Origin: Candidatus Magasanikbacteria bacterium CG1_02_32_51
GTDB taxonomy: Bacteria > Patescibacteriota > Patescibacteriia > Magasanikbacterales > UBA922
Assembly: GCA_001871435.1 (NCBI GenBank)
Contig: MNVC01000015.1
Coordinates: forward strand, 1-26,146
Length of the DNA stretch: 26,146 nt
Direction of reading: 5' to 3'
Shown piece after piece: positions 1 through 8,394 of the stretch. Positions within the stretch are counted from its first letter, which is position 1, and every line of letters begins with the position of its first letter. The notes beneath the pieces are model-generated. The model did not search any database and was not told the DNA's origin. It was given only the letters and a program-made list of their open reading frames with translations. A program made the position numbers and the translations under genes.

Positions 1-1898
1 TTTAGATTAACAAAGTTGTAACTTGTTTCAGTCGTAGTAACAGTAGCGCCAGCAGTAGATGATACGGTATAACTAGTAGCTCCAGCTACGGCATTCCAAG
101 TAGCATAGATAGTAGTGGTAACATTAGCCAGACTAGTGAAAGTTGGAGGAGGAGGAGTAGTAGTAGCCACGACTGGATTAGAATAAGCAGTGTCTCTACC
201 CCAGATATCTGTAGACTTAACTTGGAAACTATAACTAGTAGCTGAAGTAAGGCCAGTGATAGTAGAGCTAACCGCGGTAGTTGTCACTAGTCCAGCCGTA
301 GAAGAGACTGTGTAGTAACTAGTCCAAAGGACTGTAGCCCAGTTTACCTTGAGAGTAGAAGTAGTAACATTGTTTATACTTGAAATTACTGGAGCTGAAG
401 CTATGGCAATAGCTGTTGTTTCGACAGCGGTAGAGGTAGAATAACTACCGGTTTGACCATAGACATCAGTTGCTTTGATTTGAAAATAATAAGTAGTACT
501 AGGGGTGAGACTAGAAAATAATGAAGTAGTAGCAGTAGTAGTGACAGTAACTCCGGCAGTAGAGGATATTGTGTAATAACTAATACTAGTGAGTGCGTCC
601 CAATTCATTCTTATAGTAGAAGTACCAATAGTCGCACTTGAAAATGTTGGGGCTATCGGAGGATAAGGATAAGTAGAAGTAGTACCTACTGTAGAGTAGT
701 CTGTGTCTCTACCCCAGATATCTGTAGATTTGACTTGAAAATAATAAGTAGTAGTAGGAGTGAGACTAGAGAATAATGAAGTTGTAGCTGTAGTCGTGAC
801 CGTACCAGTTGTGGAAGATACAGTGTAGTAATTAGTCCAGAGGACTGTTCCCCAGTTTACTTTGATAGTGGTACTAGACATACTAGAAAAACTGGAAATT
901 GTAGGAGCTGAGGCAATAGCGACACCAGTTGTTTCCACAGCGGTAGAAGTAGAGAAACTACTACTACCATCAGCATTAGTTGCTTTGACTTGAAAATAAT
1001 AAGTAGTACTAGGAGTGAGACCTGTAAATAATGAAGTAGTAGCAGTAGTAGTCACAGTACCGGCAGTAGATGAGACTGTGTAGTATGTAGAACTTGCTAC
1101 AGTTCCCCAGTTTATCTGAATGGTGGAAGTACCAGCAGTGGCACTGGAAAAAGTTGGGGTGGATGGAGGGACAGGTGGGGTAAGTGTAAAAGCATATATC
1201 TGACCATTAGCTGGTTTGGTACTAAGAGTCGCTGTTTCTGTAACTGAACTTGCTGTAGGACTTGCTCCCGTACCATTAAGTGATAAATAATTTCCACCTC
1301 CCGAGATACCAATAGAGGCGGAAGGAGTTGATAATGCTCCAGCTTCCTGTAGATAAACAAATTCAATCTTATTAAGAGTTTCATAAAGTTTAACCTGAAA
1401 AGAAATACCTTCAGTAGTAGCAGTATAACCCCATTGTTCTTTGTACCACTCAACAGTAAAAATCCTATTAGGCGATGAACCGGTTACAACATATCTCAAA
1501 GAACCAGCAGCATTCATACTTAAATTATCAATCAGCGGATATAATACGGGGGTAGATTCATTACCAGCAATAGTGCCAGTATATGATTGATTACAATCAG
1601 AACCAAAAATAAGATATCCATTGGTAGTAGCACAAAACGTAGTATAGTTAGTGCCAAGATAATTGAAAGTAAAACCAATTGGTAGACCATTGAAAGCGCC
1701 ATCATCCAAGCTACCTACTGACAAACTAGCCGTGGTATATCCTGTAACATAAGAAAAACTTCCACCCGAAGCTGAAAAATAGTAGCTAGTAACACTAGTA
1801 GCTCTAGCTGGAGTACTCACCAAAAACAAACCACCCACAACCACCAACAAAAAGGCAGTCAGAGAAAGGATATGATTTGTGAGTAAGCGACGTTTCAT
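1..1898 (-). CDS. Secreted fibronectin type III repeat surface protein (C-terminus outside window)
   Basis: Reading on the minus strand from the ATG at 1898, the frame stays open to the window edge (at least 632 codons), so the protein is partial. It starts MKRRLLTNHILSLTAF followed by a hydrophobic stretch and an Ala-x-Ala-like site near residues 33-36, consistent with a Sec signal peptide. Residues ~37-235 form a Tyr/Gly/Thr-rich N-terminal domain I cannot name. From ~residue 247 there are at least five Ser/Thr-rich repeats of ~85 residues with cores such as YYTVSSTAGTVTTTATTSLF and TPSTTYYFQVKATD, typical of fibronectin type III beta-sandwiches. Repeats 1-2 and 3-4 form a duplicated pair (~507-513 bp period). 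Likely an extracellular adhesin or surface-layer component; the role is inferred. Its own N-terminal signal and position beside another membrane-anchored protein (2068-2856) suggest a surface locus. Confidence 0.85.
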   Translation of the reverse strand, partial: MKRRLLTNHILSLTAFLLVVVGGLFLVSTPARATSVTSYYFSASGGSFSYVTGYTTASLSVGSLDDGAFNGLPIGFTFNYLGTNYTTFCATTNGYLIFGSDCNQSYTGTIAGNESTPVLYPLIDNLSMNAAGSLRYVVTGSSPNRIFTVEWYKEQWGYTATTEGISFQVKLYETLNKIEFVYLQEAGALSTPSASIGISGGGNYLSLNGTGASPTASSVTETATLSTKPANGQIYAFTLTPPVPPSTPTFSSATAGTSTIQINWGTVASSTYYTVSSTAGTVTTTATTSLFTGLTPSTTYYFQVKATNADGSSSFSTSTAVETTGVAIASAPTISSFSSMSSTTIKVNWGTVLWTNYYTVSSTTGTVTTTATTSLFSSLTPTTTYYFQVKSTDIWGRDTDYSTVGTTSTYPYPPIAPTFSSATIGTSTIRMNWDALTSISYYTISSTAGVTVTTTATTSLFSSLTPSTTYYFQIKATDVYGQTGSYSTSTAVETTAIAIASAPVISSINNVTTSTLKVNWATVLWTSYYTVSSTAGLVTTTAVSSTITGLTSATSYSFQVKSTDIWGRDTAYSNPVVATTTPPPPTFTSLANVTTTIYATWNAVAGATSYTVSSTAGATVTTTETSYNFVNL

Positions 1899-1909
1899 GT
1901 AAGTGGTTA

Positions 1910-2066
1910 ATGTTGTAAATGTTGTAGATGTTGTAAATGTTGAAATTGTTCTTCCGCCCTAGGCGGATCCGCCTCGGGCGGAATGTTCAAGTGATCAGGT
2001 GATAAAGTGATTAGGTGATCAGGTGCTCTAGTGTTTTCATGCTTTAATGTTTTAATGCTTTCATAC
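1910..2066. repeat. Short-period (9-bp then 8-bp) tandem repeat array
   Basis: The gap between the two surface-protein genes is almost all short-period repeats. Four 9-bp units related to ATGTTGTAA run from 1910 to 1945. A tandem hairpin follows at 1954-1981. Then 8-bp units related to GTGATCAG (1991-2038) and ATGCTTTA (2039-2062) follow. No gene or promoter is evident. Related octamer DNA in the opposite orientation lies at 14398-14429. Confidence 0.8.
1954..1981. repeat. Tandem GC-rich micro-hairpins
   Basis: Two perfect hairpins stand in tandem: CCGCC-cta-GGCGG, two bases, then CCGCC-tcg-GGCGG. GC-rich palindromes of similar layout occur at 12038-12050, 19161-19190 and inside other repeats. 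This one is embedded in AT-rich short-period repeats. Confidence 0.8.
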
Positions 2067-2067
2067 T

Positions 2068-2856
2068 CTAAGGTGTATAACAAAGACTACTACCATTACA
2101 TCCTCCATTAACACATTCACTTGCGACACTGCAAGTTGCCCCATTTTGTTTTAATAATTGGAAACTATCAGTACTACTTGGAACATAGATATTGGTGAGA
2201 GTAGTATTAGTACTGAAGTCTGAATCAGTGGTATCGGTAGAAGTGTTAGTATTTAGTACTAGACTGACTTCTCCTGGAACAGCAGTAGTAATAGAACTAT
2301 CTTTGGAATAGTAGTAAGTCCAACCACTCTGGTTGGTAGCATGTGTTGCAAAGACTGTAGTAGAAGCTCCACCAGACCAGTCTGTTTGAACGAAACCATA
2401 GGTAGCAGCGTAAGTAGGTATAGAATAAAATCTAAGCATTAGGATACCAAATTGAACAAAGATAAAAATAAAACATATTTGAGAAAGTACCGCAATACGC
2501 AGAGGTTTGAATTCGTGACTACGTATCAGATAGATAGTAGCTTTAGTAATTGTTTTTAGATTATCCCATAGAGTGATGGGACCTTTCATGTAGGCTGGTT
2601 TGAGAAAACGTAGAATCCAAATCGGAAATAAAAAGAAATCTTTGAAAAAATTCCAAACAATTTGTTTTTGTAAATAAATTAGTCTTTTTTTGTCAGACTC
2701 TAGTTTACCATTAGCCTTATAACTTTTTTTCAAAGTCATATAGGAATTGATCATTCCTCTCCAGACAAAATAACTACCAAAAGAACCAGTCAGTTTAGTT
2801 TGATTGGTCGTATTATTTATATTATTTTTTACTTCTGGTTTTTTGTTATTAAGCAT
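2068..2856 (-). CDS. Single-pass membrane-anchored surface protein with Cys-rich C-terminus
   Basis: Hypothetical protein of 262 residues from the preferred ATG at 2856. A longer frame from 2928 exists, but an extended -10 box (TGTTATAAT, 2905-2897) lies inside that extra part, so the inner start is favoured. About 120 basic, aromatic-rich residues precede one hydrophobic segment (~residues 121-142, IAVLSQICFIFIF...). The exported part contains VQTDWSGGAST, a pattern I associate with CPR surface proteins, and ends in a four-cysteine segment (NGATCSVASECVNGGC...). The basic N-terminus suggests N-in/C-out topology. It lies directly upstream of the fibronectin-repeat gene on the same strand, separated by repeats, so co-expression is possible. 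Function unknown. Confidence 0.7.
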   Translation of the reverse strand: MLNNKKPEVKNNINNTTNQTKLTGSFGSYFVWRGMINSYMTLKKSYKANGKLESDKKRLIYLQKQIVWNFFKDFFLFPIWILRFLKPAYMKGPITLWDNLKTITKATIYLIRSHEFKPLRIAVLSQICFIFIFVQFGILMLRFYSIPTYAATYGFVQTDWSGGASTTVFATHATNQSGWTYYYSKDSSITTAVPGEVSLVLNTNTSTDTTDSDFSTNTTLTNIYVPSSTDSFQLLKQNGATCSVASECVNGGCNGSSLCYTP

Positions 2857-2896
2857 GATAACAATAATATTTTTTTCAAAAAATAAATTTGTTTTT

Positions 2897-2905
2897 ATTA
2901 TAACA
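2897..2905 (-). promoter_or_regulatory. Extended -10 promoter element for the 2068-2856 gene
   Basis: On the minus strand the sequence reads TGTTATAAT, a perfect TGn-TATAAT extended -10, about 40 bases before the ATG at 2856. No clear -35 is visible. The same motif precedes several other genes here. Confidence 0.55.
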
Positions 2906-2981
2906 CTTTTTGCAAAAATAATAAACAAAAAAGAGGTAGTTTATCCACAGGGTCGTCATCCTATAATTCACCATCCTAACT

Positions 2982-3064
2982 CGTCATGCCGAACTTGTTT
3001 CGGTATCTTTCTTATACAAAGACGTCTCAAACAAAAAAGATTCTGAAACAAGTTCAGAATGACG
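2982..3064. repeat. CGTCATCCTGAAC-type composite inverted repeat, copy 1
   Basis: The element begins CGTCATGCCGAACTTG and ends with the near inverse AGTTCAGAATGACG. Each end can also fold into its own hairpin. The central ~35 bp (TCTTTCTTATACAAAGACG...) is conserved with copy 2. It resembles REP/BIME-like or non-autonomous miniature elements; no transposase is present. Confidence 0.75.
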
Positions 3065-3070
3065 CTAACT

Positions 3071-3153
3071 CGTCATCCTGAATTTAGTTCAGGATCTTTC
3101 TTATACAAAGACGTCTCAAACAAAAAAGACCCTGAACTAAATTCAGGGTGACG
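3071..3153. repeat. CGTCATCCTGAAC-type composite inverted repeat, copy 2
   Basis: Copy with ~24-bp terminal inverted repeats (CGTCATCCTGAATTTAG... and ...CTAAATTCAGGGTGACG). The core is nearly the same as copy 1, and only six bases separate the two. Confidence 0.8.
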
Positions 3154-3155
3154 GA

Positions 3156-3179
3156 TAGCAAACTGACGTTTACTATTCC
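3156..3179. repeat. 24-bp repeat, inverted copy at 11524-11547
   Basis: TAGCAAACTGACGTTTACTA plus four further bases is the exact reverse complement of 11524-11547. Related GTAAGTTTGC text is found around 3530-3595 and 11565-11575. Confidence 0.8.
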
Positions 3180-3353
3180 TTGTTGTTTAACTTTCAACTC
3201 GCCCACAGCCCTCCGCCCACACCAAAGGCGTGCACGGCAAGGCGGACTCGTCTATGCAAGAAAGTTAAAAGTTTGTAATGACGTTTGCCACTTCTCATTT
3301 CAATTCGTCAATCCAAAAAGAGAAGTGAAAAAATTGTTAAAAATAATTAGGAA

Positions 3354-3383
3354 TGACGAAATGAGCTAAAGCGAATTTCGTTA
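3354..3383. repeat. TGACGAAAT hairpin, short-loop version
   Basis: TGACGAAAT is followed after 12 bases by ATTTCGTTA, making a near-perfect 9-bp hairpin. The same arms occur at 11051-11080 (short loop) and at 10549-10641 and 10821-10920 (long loop). Confidence 0.7.
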
Positions 3384-3436
3384 TACATTGCAAAAGAAAA
3401 ATATTATTGCCATGTTCATTCATTTTAAGGTATCAG

Positions 3437-3506
3437 TGCCAGACGAATTTCACTTGTTTCCCGACTAAGTACGGGATCCCGTATTTTATCGGGACAATTC
3501 GTCAAT
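3437..3506. repeat. 70-bp nested-palindrome repeat, copy 1
   Basis: Identical over 70 bases to 10964-11033. Outer arms are GACGAATT and AATTCGTC. In their loop sit two tandem hairpins, CCCG-(8)-CGGG and CCCG-(8)-CGGG, at 3460-3475 and 3478-3493. Perfect identity across 7.5 kb suggests recent duplication or gene conversion. Confidence 0.85.
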
Positions 3507-3780
3507 TCAAAGACAAGAGGATTGGCAAACGTAAGTTTGCCAATTTAAGTATTATGTGAACTTAGCAAACTTACGCCTGCCCGCCGTTGGGAGGGTTTGC
3601 TACTCCTGATTTTATCTTTTCAAAATTTCTAAATTGAAAATTGTTTCCAACCCCACCCACAGCCCATGGCGTGTAAACAAGGCAGGCAGGCAAGGCGGAC
3701 AAGTTAAAATTTAAAATTTAAAATTATTCCTAAAGGTATAACTATAGGAGAAAAATAAACTATTAACTATTCCGAAAATA

Positions 3781-3789
3781 TGTTATAAT
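3781..3789 (+). promoter_or_regulatory. Extended -10 promoter element of the pilus operon
   Basis: TGTTATAAT matches the extended -10 consensus and ends 23 bases before the pilB ATG. A transcript starting ~7 bases downstream would have a short leader. No strong -35 or Shine-Dalgarno is visible. Confidence 0.6.
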
Positions 3790-3812
3790 CATTTTATACT
3801 TAAACATCAAAT

Positions 3813-5546
3813 ATGATTGTTAGAACACTACTAGAAAATATTTTGAAAAACTACTTCAAGTTGGATGACGAAAAAATAAAACAATATAGCCAATTAGCCA
3901 TAGAAAAAAAACTTTCTTTAGAGGAATATCTTATTATTGAAAATATTGTAACTGAAGATAGTCTCTACAAATTCTTGGCTCAAAATTCTCAAAATGAATA
4001 TATAGAATTAAAAGGTGCTGATACTAATCTAGAAATTTTGAATATTATCCCTGAAGAATTTGCTCACGAACACCAAGTAATAGCTTTTCAAAAAACAGAA
4101 AATGAACTAGACATAGCCATGCTTGACCCCAATGACATCCAGACTATTGAATTTTTGAGACGAAAAACAGGACTTTCCCAAAAAGTCTTTATTACTACCC
4201 CTAGTGCTATCAAAGAAACTCTCCAAAAATATCATGCGACTATTGAAAATGACCAAGTAATCACCCAATTGAACAAAGAAATAAATGATGACACAGACAC
4301 AAAAGATTTGAAAAAAATTGCTGAAGAATTACCTATTATCAACATTGTCAATTCTATTTTGGAACATGCTGTATTAGAAAATGCTAGTGATATCCATATT
4401 GAACCGACTGAAAAAGAAGTAGCTGTACGCTATCGTGTGGATGGTATCTTGAAACAAGTTATGTCCCTACCAAAATTAGTACAAAATGGTATTATGGCTC
4501 GTATCAAAATATTATCACAATTGAAAATAGATGAACACATGATACCTCAAGACGGCCGTTTCAAAATAAAGCTAAATGATGAAAGACTTTCTTTCCGTGT
4601 TTCTGTAGTACCAGTCTATGATGGTGAAAAAATAGTTATGCGTCTTTTACACGAAGGACAGAGAGCTTTGAGTCTAGAAAATTTAGGTTTTTTGCCAAAA
4701 ATCCAAAAGCTAGTAGAATATGCTATCAAAAAACCACACGGTATGATCTTGGTAACTGGACCAACTGGCAGTGGTAAGACTACCACACTATATTCCATAC
4801 TTGGTATTTTGAATAGTCCTACAGTCAATATTTGTACTATAGAAGATCCTATTGAATATCATGTAGCTGGCATCAACCAGAGTCAAATAAATCCCAAAGC
4901 TGGCTTTTCTTTTGCCTCAGGTCTAAGAGCTTTTTTACGTCAAGATCCAGATATCATTATGGTTGGAGAAATCCGTGATCAAGAGACAGCCGAAGTAGCT
5001 ATACACGCGGCGATGACTGGTCATCTAGTACTCTCTACTCTCCATACCAATGATGCCCCTACTACTCTACCGCGTCTTGTAGATATGGATATTCCACCTT
5101 TCTTGGTGGGCTTTACTACCAATGTCATCATCGCTCAACGTCTCGTCCGAAAAATATGTTCCAATTGCAAAAAGCCTTATACACTTTTGGCAGAAGAAAT
5201 AAAAGAACTAGAAAAAATGCTCCACAAAAAAACTATCAAAGATTTGCTAATTGACCAAGAAATAAAAGATGCTGATATAGAAAAAAATATTAGAGAGATG
5301 ACTTTTTATCGTGGAGAAGGTTGTCACAAATGTGGCACTACTGGCTACAAAGGACGTCTAGGAATTTATGAAGTATTGGTCGTAGATGATGATCTTACTA
5401 GACTTATCAACGAGAGATCCACTGCTCAAGATATCAAAGAATTTGCCGAAAGCCATGGTATGATAAACTTATTTGAAAATGGCATTATCAAAGCCAAAGA
5501 AGGTATAACCACCATAGAAGAAGTACTGCGTGCCACAAAAGAATAA
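3813..5546 (+). CDS. pilB: Type IV pilus assembly ATPase PilB
   Basis: A 577-residue cytoplasmic secretion ATPase of the PilB/GspE family, the hexameric motor that powers pilin polymerisation. Residues ~1-150 form the T2SSE/MshE-type N-terminal domain. The RecA-like ATPase has Walker A GPTGSGKT (316-323), Asp box and Walker B leading to IIMVGEIRD (381-389) and a His box AAMTGHLVLSTLHTND (399-414). A tetracysteine zinc site is present: C449-x2-C452 and C504-x2-C507, a feature of PilB/GspE rather than of PilT. Length matches the family (~560-580). It is the first gene of a plus-strand locus continuing with pilC, pilM, pilN and pilO. The start is the ATG at 3813, just after a TGTTATAAT promoter element. 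No PilT retraction ATPase is in this window. Confidence 0.96.
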   Translation: MIVRTLLENILKNYFKLDDEKIKQYSQLAIEKKLSLEEYLIIENIVTEDSLYKFLAQNSQNEYIELKGADTNLEILNIIPEEFAHEHQVIAFQKTENELDIAMLDPNDIQTIEFLRRKTGLSQKVFITTPSAIKETLQKYHATIENDQVITQLNKEINDDTDTKDLKKIAEELPIINIVNSILEHAVLENASDIHIEPTEKEVAVRYRVDGILKQVMSLPKLVQNGIMARIKILSQLKIDEHMIPQDGRFKIKLNDERLSFRVSVVPVYDGEKIVMRLLHEGQRALSLENLGFLPKIQKLVEYAIKKPHGMILVTGPTGSGKTTTLYSILGILNSPTVNICTIEDPIEYHVAGINQSQINPKAGFSFASGLRAFLRQDPDIIMVGEIRDQETAEVAIHAAMTGHLVLSTLHTNDAPTTLPRLVDMDIPPFLVGFTTNVIIAQRLVRKICSNCKKPYTLLAEEIKELEKMLHKKTIKDLLIDQEIKDADIEKNIREMTFYRGEGCHKCGTTGYKGRLGIYEVLVVDDDLTRLINERSTAQDIKEFAESHGMINLFENGIIKAKEGITTIEEVLRATKE

Positions 5547-5593
5547 ATTATTTGATGAAATAAAAAATTACTAAATTTTAAATTAGGTTCTCT

Positions 5594-6715
5594 ATGTCCG
5601 ATGAAAGACCAAAAAAAGAATCATCTCCTTTTGAAAAAAAAATCAACAAATTTTTTATCAACCATTTTACCAAAGTCAAGACTATTGATAAAATCTTTTT
5701 TTTGGAACATCTAAAAACAATGTTGTCAGCCGGTCTCTCTTTGATTGAAGGTCTAGATGTCTTGAGCAAAGAAATACAAAATAAAAAATTGAACTCAGTC
5801 ATAAATGAAATTAAAATAGGTGTAGAAAATGGTAGCCAATTTAGCGAAGTGTTGACTCAATACCCAAAAGTATTTCCACCAATTTATGTCAAAATGATTG
5901 CTTCTGGAGAAATTTCTGGAAAATTGGAAGGCTCTTTGGAACAAGTTATGACCCAAATGAAAAAAAATTATGAGCTTACTTCCACCATTCATGGGGCCTT
6001 GATTTATCCAGCAGTTATCGTCGTAGCAATTTCGGCTGTTAGTGTTTTGATGGTAACTTTTGTATTACCAAAATTAATGGTCATGTTTGATGATGTTGAT
6101 GCCAAACTACCTTTGTCAACAAGAATTCTCGTGGCTATCACTGATTTTATGAGCAAACCACTCAACCTTATTCTTATTTTTTTGATTTTGTCTACTATCG
6201 TTGGGTTCTTTATATTTTCCTTAAAAAAATTTCCAAAATTCAAAAGATTTATACACAAAATAAATGTAAACCTACCAATTATAGGCAAAATTATCAAACA
6301 AATCAATCTAGCCAGATTTTCTTTGACATTGTCCTCTCTACTAAAAAGTACTATTCCTATTGTTGAAGCCGTGGACATAAGTGCTGAAATTTGTAGCAAT
6401 GTAAGATACCAAGATGCCTTGAAAATAGCAGCCGAAAAAATCAAAAAAGGTACAAACCTTTCTCAAACTTTACGTGAATTTAACAAACTCTTTCCACCAA
6501 TGGTGACTGAAATGATCATGGTCGGCGAAAGAACTGGCGAAATAGACAAACTTCTAGATGAGCTTTCCAAATTTTATTCCAATGAAGTTGACAAAACCAT
6601 GAAAAATTTTTCTACAATTATAGAACCAGTTATTATAATCTTACTTGGTCTCGGTGTTGCTGGTATTGCTGTAGCGGTTATTATGCCAATCTATAGTTTG
6701 ACCCAAAGTTTTTAA
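5594..6715 (+). CDS. pilC: Type IV pilus inner-membrane platform protein PilC
   Basis: A 373-residue integral membrane protein of the PilC/GspF (T2SSF) family, the platform on which PilB acts. Two homologous T2SSF domains are visible, each starting with a cytoplasmic helical part (around FLEHLKTMLSAGLSLIEGL and ARFSLTLSSLLKSTIPIVEA) and containing the family motif near ASGEISGKLE and VGERTGEIDKL. Membrane segments lie at ~134-160 (IYPAVIVVAISAVSVLMV), ~190-212, and at the C-terminus (PVIIILLGLGVAGIAVAVIM). It is slightly shorter than the usual ~400 residues. It starts 47 bases after pilB and is probably in the same transcript. Confidence 0.95.
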   Translation: MSDERPKKESSPFEKKINKFFINHFTKVKTIDKIFFLEHLKTMLSAGLSLIEGLDVLSKEIQNKKLNSVINEIKIGVENGSQFSEVLTQYPKVFPPIYVKMIASGEISGKLEGSLEQVMTQMKKNYELTSTIHGALIYPAVIVVAISAVSVLMVTFVLPKLMVMFDDVDAKLPLSTRILVAITDFMSKPLNLILIFLILSTIVGFFIFSLKKFPKFKRFIHKINVNLPIIGKIIKQINLARFSLTLSSLLKSTIPIVEAVDISAEICSNVRYQDALKIAAEKIKKGTNLSQTLREFNKLFPPMVTEMIMVGERTGEIDKLLDELSKFYSNEVDKTMKNFSTIIEPVIIILLGLGVAGIAVAVIMPIYSLTQSF

Positions 6716-6756
6716 TAATAAAAAACAAAAAAAATAAATTTGTATATTTGTAAATT

Positions 6757-7863
6757 ATGTTTAATAGCGTACCTTTTCCAGAAGCCTTTGGTCTAGATAT
6801 AAGTGATCTATCTATCAAGCTAGTCCAATTAGAAAATATTTCCAACCTCAAAGGTGGTCCTTCTTTTACTTTGAAAAGTATTAGAAGTATTTCTTTACCT
6901 TTGGGACTAATTATCAATGGCGAAATCACCCAAGAGGCTCAAGTAGTACACTATATCCAAAAACTTTTACAAGGTCGCGGTGGTAAAGAAAAAAAAATAA
7001 AAAGTCCTTGGGTAGTAATCAATTTACCAGAGACTCACACCTTTATAAAGCTAATAGTCATCAACAAAAATATTGGAGAGATTATCCAAGATGATGTGGA
7101 GATAGAAGCTCAAAAATATATTCCTTTTACCGAAAAAGATGGACACTATCTGGATTGGGAAGCCATACCAGCCACTGATGAACCAAACAAAACCAAAATA
7201 ATAATGGCTGCTGCCCCAAAAATTATTACTGACAGTTATATCAATCTTATTGAAAAAGCAGGCTTAAATCTCATAGCCATAGACATTGAATCCTTGTCTA
7301 TTGCGAGAGCTATGGTGACTGCCGACAAACAATACCAAAATGAGGCACGTGCTTTGCTAGATATTGGTGGAACAAAATCAAACATCATTATCTATGATAA
7401 TGATACTGTCCAATTTAGTGCTATTTTACCTTTTTCTGGTGAATTGTTAACAACAGCTATAGAACAAAAATTTGCTGTTAGCCACGAAAGAGCTGAACAG
7501 GCCAAATATCAATATGGATTAAAATATCAAAATCAAACAAAAATTTGGATGGTAATCATGGAACAAACCAAAAAATTCATTGAACAAATTCAAAAAGATA
7601 TTTATTTTTATTATAGTCATTTTCCAAAAACTAACACTATCAATCACATCACAATGTGTGGCGGTGGTTCTATGTTACAAGACCTAGACAAAGTCTTAAC
7701 CAATGAATTGAAAATAGAATGCAAACCAGGTAGAGTCTGGAAAAACTTAAATAGCAACAGAGTTATCCAAGTACCTTATGAAGAATCTATCAAATATGCC
7801 ACAGCTATTGGTCTGGCTCTGCGAGCAGCTGATAATCCTTTTATCAAAAATGATTCAATCTAA
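6757..7863 (+). CDS. pilM: Type IV pilus assembly actin-like protein PilM
   Basis: A 368-residue cytoplasmic actin-fold ATPase of the PilM family, which binds the N-terminal tail of PilN and links the PilNO complex to the motor. The N-terminal phosphate-1-like segment reads AFGLDISDLSIKLVQLE. The second phosphate loop is LLDIGGTKSNIIIYD with D202, and the adenosine motif is MCGGGSMLQDLDKVL (from M300). Length agrees with PilM (~350). The gene follows pilC by 41 bases, and pilN starts 3 bases after its stop, supporting translational coupling of pilM-pilN-pilO. Confidence 0.95.
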   Translation: MFNSVPFPEAFGLDISDLSIKLVQLENISNLKGGPSFTLKSIRSISLPLGLIINGEITQEAQVVHYIQKLLQGRGGKEKKIKSPWVVINLPETHTFIKLIVINKNIGEIIQDDVEIEAQKYIPFTEKDGHYLDWEAIPATDEPNKTKIIMAAAPKIITDSYINLIEKAGLNLIAIDIESLSIARAMVTADKQYQNEARALLDIGGTKSNIIIYDNDTVQFSAILPFSGELLTTAIEQKFAVSHERAEQAKYQYGLKYQNQTKIWMVIMEQTKKFIEQIQKDIYFYYSHFPKTNTINHITMCGGGSMLQDLDKVLTNELKIECKPGRVWKNLNSNRVIQVPYEESIKYATAIGLALRAADNPFIKNDSI

Positions 7864-7865
7864 AT

Positions 7866-8393
7866 ATGTACCCACTAAGAATAAATTTACTAAATGAAAA
7901 TAAAAAAAGTCTTCTCATCCACATGGCACAGTTTAAGTTTGTCCAAAATATTTTACAAGTAATCTTTTTGTCCATTAGTTTTATAGCCATCTCTTTGATG
8001 TTTTCCGAGTTCTTACTACAAAATTATTATAGTGCTATAGCCCAAAATACTATCAATGACAACAACAAATATACTTCCAAATCCCAACAAATACAAACTA
8101 TAAACAAACTAACCCAAAGGCTAAATTTAGTACAACAACAACACCACAATATAACTCCGCTTATTGTGGACATCACTTTTTCAACACCTGAAGAAATAGT
8201 TTTGACTTCTCTAAATATAAATTACAACCAAAAAACTGTAGCTTTTTCTGGCATAGCTGATACTAGACAAAGTCTCTTAGATTTTCAAGAAACACTAAAA
8301 AATAATCCTTTATATATTCATGTTGAATCTCCAGTTTCTGATCTTACCAAAAAAGAAAATATTGCTTTCAATATTAGCGTCAATCTAAAATAA
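7866..8393 (+). CDS. pilN: Type IV pilus alignment protein PilN
   Basis: A 175-residue bitopic membrane protein. The N-terminus MYPLRINLLNENKKS carries the INLL motif by which PilN docks into PilM. One transmembrane helix follows at ~residues 30-52 (LQVIFLSISFIAISLMF), then a coiled-coil-like Gln/Asn-rich stretch and an alpha/beta C-terminal domain (VDITFSTPEEIVLTSLNI...). Length and layout are typical of PilN. It begins 3 bases after pilM and ends 1 base before pilO. Confidence 0.9.
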   Translation: MYPLRINLLNENKKSLLIHMAQFKFVQNILQVIFLSISFIAISLMFSEFLLQNYYSAIAQNTINDNNKYTSKSQQIQTINKLTQRLNLVQQQHHNITPLIVDITFSTPEEIVLTSLNINYNQKTVAFSGIADTRQSLLDFQETLKNNPLYIHVESPVSDLTKKENIAFNISVNLK

Positions 8394-8394
8394 T

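Larger units (their letters stand above)
2941..3812. other. Gene-free repeat nest upstream of the pilus locus
   Basis: About 870 bases without a convincing gene. It opens with one perfect DnaA-box match (TTATCCACA, 2941-2949). It then holds two copies of an ~83-bp inverted-repeat element (2982-3064, 3071-3153), a 24-bp sequence repeated inversely at 11524-11547 (3156-3179), GC-rich palindromic text around 3205-3255 and 3650-3705, a small TGACGAAAT hairpin (3354-3383), and a 70-bp repeat identical to one at 10964-11033 (3437-3506). A 7-bp-period AT run (3705-3727) precedes the pilB promoter. Short open frames here encode only repeat text. Confidence 0.75.

Noticed and set aside
1112..1453. 113-codon minus-strand frame
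   Set aside because: It is an alternate frame of the fibronectin-type gene, whose true frame stays open from 1898 to the window edge.
2804..3046. 80-codon plus-strand frame
   Set aside because: It lies antisense to the membrane-protein gene start and runs into repeats; hydrophobicity only reflects T-rich DNA.
3148..3369. 73-codon frame beginning MTDSKLTF
   Set aside because: It is composed of known palindromic repeat text shared with other intergenic places and has no ribosome site.
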